A stretch of 64,000 nt of DNA from Tilletia caries (lineage: Eukaryota > Basidiomycota > Exobasidiomycetes > Tilletiales > Tilletiaceae), in NCBI GenBank assembly GCA_032718865.1, contig JALUTQ010000010.1, forward strand, positions 1 through 64,000, read 5' to 3'. This document shows, one piece after another, positions 60,195-64,000 of the stretch (position 1 is its first letter; each line of letters begins with the position of its first letter). A program made the translations under genes and the position numbers. The notes below the pieces were generated by a model that had not been told where the DNA came from, did no database searches, and worked only from the letters and a program-made list of their open reading frames with translations.

Positions 60195-61946
60195 ATGCCA
60201 AGGCGCTCGCTGCACGATGCTGCGTATGCCGACATCGAGGAAGCGCTTCTTGCAGTCGAAGCAATGGACGTCCTGATTTCCGACGATGCGGGCGATGGTG
60301 ACCCAATGAATCTTCCCAATATTCCTATCTCTGCCCTCCTTGGGCGACCCCGACCGCCAGCCTACGCTGCTCGAGCAGGCCAGGAACGCTTTTATGGAGG
60401 AATACATTTTTACCAGCGAGCATCGCTATCTCAATCCGCGACAGCCAGTGCTTCGCACCGACGCCCTGACTGACATTATCTTTGAGAATAAACAAGTGTG
60501 AGATTACCTGTCCCCTATTTCTTCTTTCTTTTTGGGGGCCATTGGCACATCGATGCTGACGTTGAACTCTTACTTCCCAATTCATTTTGCTACGTGCAGT
60601 CGTCCTGCGGCTTTTCGTAACATGCTGCGGATCTCGGGGCCCGCATTTGATCACGTCCTCAACGCAATTCAAGATGACGACGTTTTCTATTGTGGCCCTG
60701 AGAAGGTTCAGGTTGCGGTGGAGATCCAGCTTGCAGTTCTCCTATGGCGACTTGGACACTACGGGAACGGAGCAGGGGAGGTTCAGGTCGCGGCTATTTT
60801 TGGGTTAGCTGTGGGAACAATTGTCAAGTGCACCAACAGGACCCTGCAGGCTGTCCTGCGATCGGTAACGCTTCAAGGCAGTGTTCGCTGGCCGGCCAGC
60901 GGCACACCGAGGGAGGAATCGAAAGGGGAAGCTGGGGAGAGATCTATTCCGTAGTGGAGAGGGGGGTGGTGTGGTGTGGACGGGACCACGGTACCACTGG
61001 CAGAAAAACCAAGTCTATATGAAACTGCCTGGTATAATAGGAAAAGAAGGTACAGTATGAATGTTCAGGTGAGTGTGCGAGAGAAGATCAGCATGCCAGC
61101 GTATCAGTCCCAACTCTGACGGTTCTCTGTTCTCAGATCGTCAACGACCATCAAATGAACATAATGGATTTCTCTGTGGGGAGGACAGGAAGTCGATGTG
61201 ATTCAGTAGCCTTCGAGGATACGCGCCTCGCACAGCTCCACGGTCATCTGCTTGATGATGGAGAGTGGTGCTGGGCTGATGCGGGTTATAAAAGACAAGA
61301 TTGGCTGGCTAGTAGACTGTGAAGGGATTGAGGGAATGCAGAGGCTATCAATACTGAATCCGACTCTCTGTTGCGTTCAGGTCACACCTTATACGAGACC
61401 GTTGAAGGACCCGACGAGGCACAAGCACTTCAACTATCACCTGTCGAAGATTCGAATTAGTTCTGAACATACCATCGGATGGTTGAAGGGAAAATTTCAG
61501 TGTCTCAAGGAGCTGCAGGTTCGAATCAAGGATGAGGTTAGTATGAAAGGACTGCGGGTAACCAGACTGCACGTCAGCTGCAAACTAGTCAGCGCAAGTA
61601 GTAAACACGTTCTGACTCTGATCATACGAATTTCATGCGCTCACAGGAAGGAGTACAGTACGCATACTCGTGGCTCCGCGCCGCAATCCTTCTCCATCAG
61701 ACGGCCAGGTGGATTGAGAAAGGAGAGGCGGAAGAGGATCCCTTCTGTGTTCCTGGGACCGCCTGGGAGGCTAGGGACAGGGATGAAGAAGGTGGAGAAG
61801 GTGGTGGTGGAGAATTCAGACGCGGCGAGGAGGTCAACGTGGAGAGGAGGTCAGCTCAGATCGTTCGTGCCGACCGATTTCGTACGGGCCTCGTGGAAAT
61901 CTTTTGTAAAGCCAAACGACCGAGGCAGTCTCGTCGAGCATTTTAG
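60195..61946 (+). pseudogene. PIF/Harbinger DDE transposase, 5 exons, broken
   Basis: Exons are 60195-60497, 60600-61068, 61137-61311, 61381-61536 and 61647-61946, about 466 residues if defects are ignored. Exon 2 has the family pattern FRNMLRISGPAFDHVL and VEIQLAVLLWRLGHYGN. Catalytic acids are visible in GVDGTTVPL, CDSVAFEDTRL and WADAGY, and the glutamate in SSEHTIGWLKGKFQ, as in DDE_Tnp_4/HARBI1 nucleases. The last exon has YAYSWLRAAILLHQT and a charged tail. Defects are one surplus base in GGG (60342-60344), an in-frame TAG (60952-60954) and one surplus base in AAAA (61290-61293). Introns are GT-AG, 68-110 bp. No TIRs, 3-bp target duplication or MYB-like partner gene were found. Confidence 0.85.
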
Positions 61947-62399
61947 ACCGTCTGCCTCGGCCTTCAAGCGGACTTCACACCGTTTCCCGTGATCTTCAAC
62001 TCCTTCCTCGCCTCACAGTAAAGATGCTGCATTCCTCGACCGGTCTTCTGACTACAGTAGGAGCGCGACAGAATGAAACAACAAATGCTATTGTCAGTGT
62101 CATTCGTTAGTTGCCATAGATCACCAAATAGAGCCAGAGGCCCAATTTCCACCGCCTATGACGACTGACGCGCGGCTACTATGTCGCATGGGTCCAGTCA
62201 GTGATCAGTCTGAAGCGGGGACGAGCGGACTTCAGAGAGAGACCCCGAACCCGGATGCATTCCAACCATGCAAGCTCAGATCCCGCCTCCCGAGTCCCGA
62301 ACCAGCAAACAACGAGGCCAGAGAGCGCAGAGGCATGAAGAAAGGAGAGGAAAAGCAGTGGGAAGAGAAGGAGGGGGAGGAGAATAAGGATGAGCACGG
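61947..62399. other. 3' flank of the Harbinger gene
   Basis: No convincing gene is seen. The stretch 62330-62395 is purine-rich (GAAGAAAGGAGAGG and GGAGGGGGAGGAG). It probably contains the 3' UTR and the lost end of the element. Confidence 0.3.
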
Positions 62400-63107
62400 A
62401 GTAAGCCCCGGAGCGGCTTTGCCGGAGCGCCCCGGTTATCCGGGGTCGCACTCCGGGGGAGCCGGGAGCACGGAGTGAGAATCGAGAGGTTACCTCACCG
62501 TTGCCGGAGTACGGAGCTGACGTTTAAGCAATGTAGGAAGTTCCCCGGAGTGCGGAGCTGACCTCTGGGCGTTGCAGAAAATTCTCCGGAGTACGGAGTA
62601 AATACCTGTGATATGTGACGGAGTACGGAGTTAACCCCGAAGTCCGGGGCGCTCCGGGGCCTCCACATTTTTCTCATAAGGAAGGTATTTTGCTATAAAC
62701 ATGGGTATGCTGGAGTCAATTTCCAGAATTTATTTCACAAATCTCATCTCGCAGTCTAAATCTGACCAAAACAGCTCTTCAAGCGCTCTCAGACTGTTCT
62801 TTTAAGCTGCTAGCTGCTACAAGCTTGATCACGAGCATACACATTTCTGAAATCATTCCATATTTTGAGATTTGTGAGATCATCTCCCGGAGTACGGAGC
62901 TCCCCCGGATTATCCGGGCTCCGTAGCTACGGAGTACGGAGTAGACTTTCTGAAACACTTCATAATTTGACGGAGCACGGAGTAAGTTTTCTCTGGTGCT
63001 TCTTATCGTGACCGAGAACGGAGTAAGTGCTGGTGTAACTCTGAAAAGGGACGGAGCACGGAGCACCACAGAAAGTCAGCGGAGCGCCCCGGAGTATGGG
63101 CCCGGGA
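62400..63107. repeat. CGGAGTACGGAG-rich repeat
   Basis: The words CGGAGTACGGAGT, CGGAGCACGGAG and CTCCGGGG recur over the whole block, for example at 62510, 62550, 62585, 62620, 62888, 62930, 62970 and 63052, separated by ordinary A/T-rich sequence (62680-62870). It resembles the interior of the element at 45078-45893. Ends could not be defined; the hAT-like element at 63116 has inserted at its right edge. Confidence 0.55.
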
Positions 63108-63115
63108 GTACGAAG

Positions 63116-63990
63116 CAGTGATCATCACCTTTGTCATACATATGAAGTCATATTATGCATATGACAGAATTATGACAAAAAAATTGTCATAGTCATATGA
63201 CAGGTTTATGACAAAGTCTCATTGTCATATTTATGGCCATAATGCCTCCCGTGGCTGTCATATGACAGCTTTATGACAGAAATATGACATAATTTTCCCA
63301 CCCTAAACATTGTCATATTCTGTCATATGACAATGCAGAACATATGCCTTATGTATGACAGTATTCTGACAAAACGTCCACAGCCGGGCCGAAAAGATGC
63401 ATAATTCTGTCATATGGTCGTGCACAATCATGTCATATTCTTGGCAAATCTGACATTTTATATGACCTGAGCTCTAAATTCTGGTCACGCTCACCGCTCA
63501 GGCGCCGAGTGCCTGGAATTTTCAGTATAAAATTAAGCGTTTTGGCATCTTCCGTGTCTCCGACATCACCCTGGGCCCTGCCCCTTCTCCCGATACAAAA
63601 AAAAAAACGCTCCGGAGCTCAAGATGGCTCCCAAGTCCCAACATGTTACATGTTCCGCAGCAAGCTTCACGCGCCTGTTCTGGATGGCTGGATATGAGGT
63701 GAAAACTGCGCCAACCTGAAAGAGGGAACGCGGCGACGCGGCTTGACGCGCTTCGCGGTTCACCACATGGCGAGACGCGCTTCGCCACGCGATATTACGG
63801 TCAACTCAGAGGCGGAAAGTTTGCTTACGTAATATGACAGAAATATGACAATTTTATGACTTCATATGACAGAAAAATGACATTTGCATAATGCATATAT
63901 ATGACATCGCCTTCCCAAAACTAGATTGTCATAATGCAGATATATGACATCGCCCAAAAAATTGTCATATATGCATCATAATGATCACTG
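63116..63990. mobile_element. hAT-like non-autonomous element with TGTCATA repeats
   Basis: The 875 bp element begins CAGTGATCAT and ends ATGATCACTG, exact inverse copies. It is flanked by the 8-bp duplication GTACGAAG (63108-63115 and 63991-63998). CAGTG ends with an 8-bp duplication are diagnostic for hAT. Both outer parts (about 63135-63470 and 63828-63980) are full of TGTCATA, TATGACA and the palindrome TGTCATATGACA, likely subterminal binding words. The middle (63480-63820) is G/C-richer and unique. There is no transposase. It is complete within the window by two bases. Confidence 0.88.
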
Positions 63991-64000
63991 GTACGAAGCA

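Noticed and set aside
61252..61992. 246-codon plus-strand frame
   Set aside because: It starts in the wrong frame of Harbinger exon 3, reads through two introns, and matches the transposase only over exon 4.

Overview
The window looks like a repeat- and transposon-rich stretch of a fungal, most likely basidiomycete, nuclear chromosome. The evidence is short GT-AG introns of about 40-110 bp in every resolvable gene, a transposase-like gene of a kind known to me mainly from basidiomycetes, and Fot1/pogo and PIF/Harbinger transposases of fungal type. No bacterial, viral or organellar signature was seen, and no ordinary housekeeping gene was recognised.

Layout. (1) 1-26733 is one tandem satellite array of roughly 70 head-to-tail monomers of about 339-370 bp. 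It is built from two body classes (A and B) and two linker classes (W and N). Three copies of a ~500 bp element with 21-bp terminal inverted repeats (TIRs) and 9-bp target duplications sit in it, all at the same base of the N linker. (2) 26740-30537 is a nest of non-autonomous DNA elements: a 2.77 kb element with 33-bp perfect TIRs abutting the satellite, a foldback element with a 9-bp target duplication inside it, and a hAT-like element with an 8-bp target duplication next to it. (3) 30538-34713 holds decayed, unassigned coding-like sequence. (4) 34714-41166 is a divergent gene pair. An 11-exon zinc-finger transposase-like gene lies on the minus strand and is broken by one stop and two single-base frame slips. 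An apparently intact 7-exon gene for an acidic 471-residue protein lies on the plus strand. The 366 bp between them carries five ACGCGT sites. (5) 41167-52020 is mostly unassigned, with a TATAGT-rich repeat, a CGGAG-rich element with TA target duplication, a kinase N-lobe fragment and a decayed coding island. (6) 52081-54107 is a complete Fot1/pogo element with ~113-bp TIRs, inserted into a tRNA-like sequence; its transposase has three frame slips. (7) 60195-61946 is a 5-exon PIF/Harbinger transposase with one stop and two frame slips. (8) 62400-64000 is a CGGAG-rich repeat followed by a complete hAT-like element with TGTCATA repeats.

Two things stand out. The satellite has carried one transposon insertion, containing a tRNA-like Pol III unit, to three places by recombination rather than by repeated transposition. 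And all seven frame slips in the three transposase genes are cured by removing one base from a homopolymer run, which is either the way these genes decay or a systematic sequence error. All splice models, family names and element boundaries come from reading the sequence and were not tested by search.
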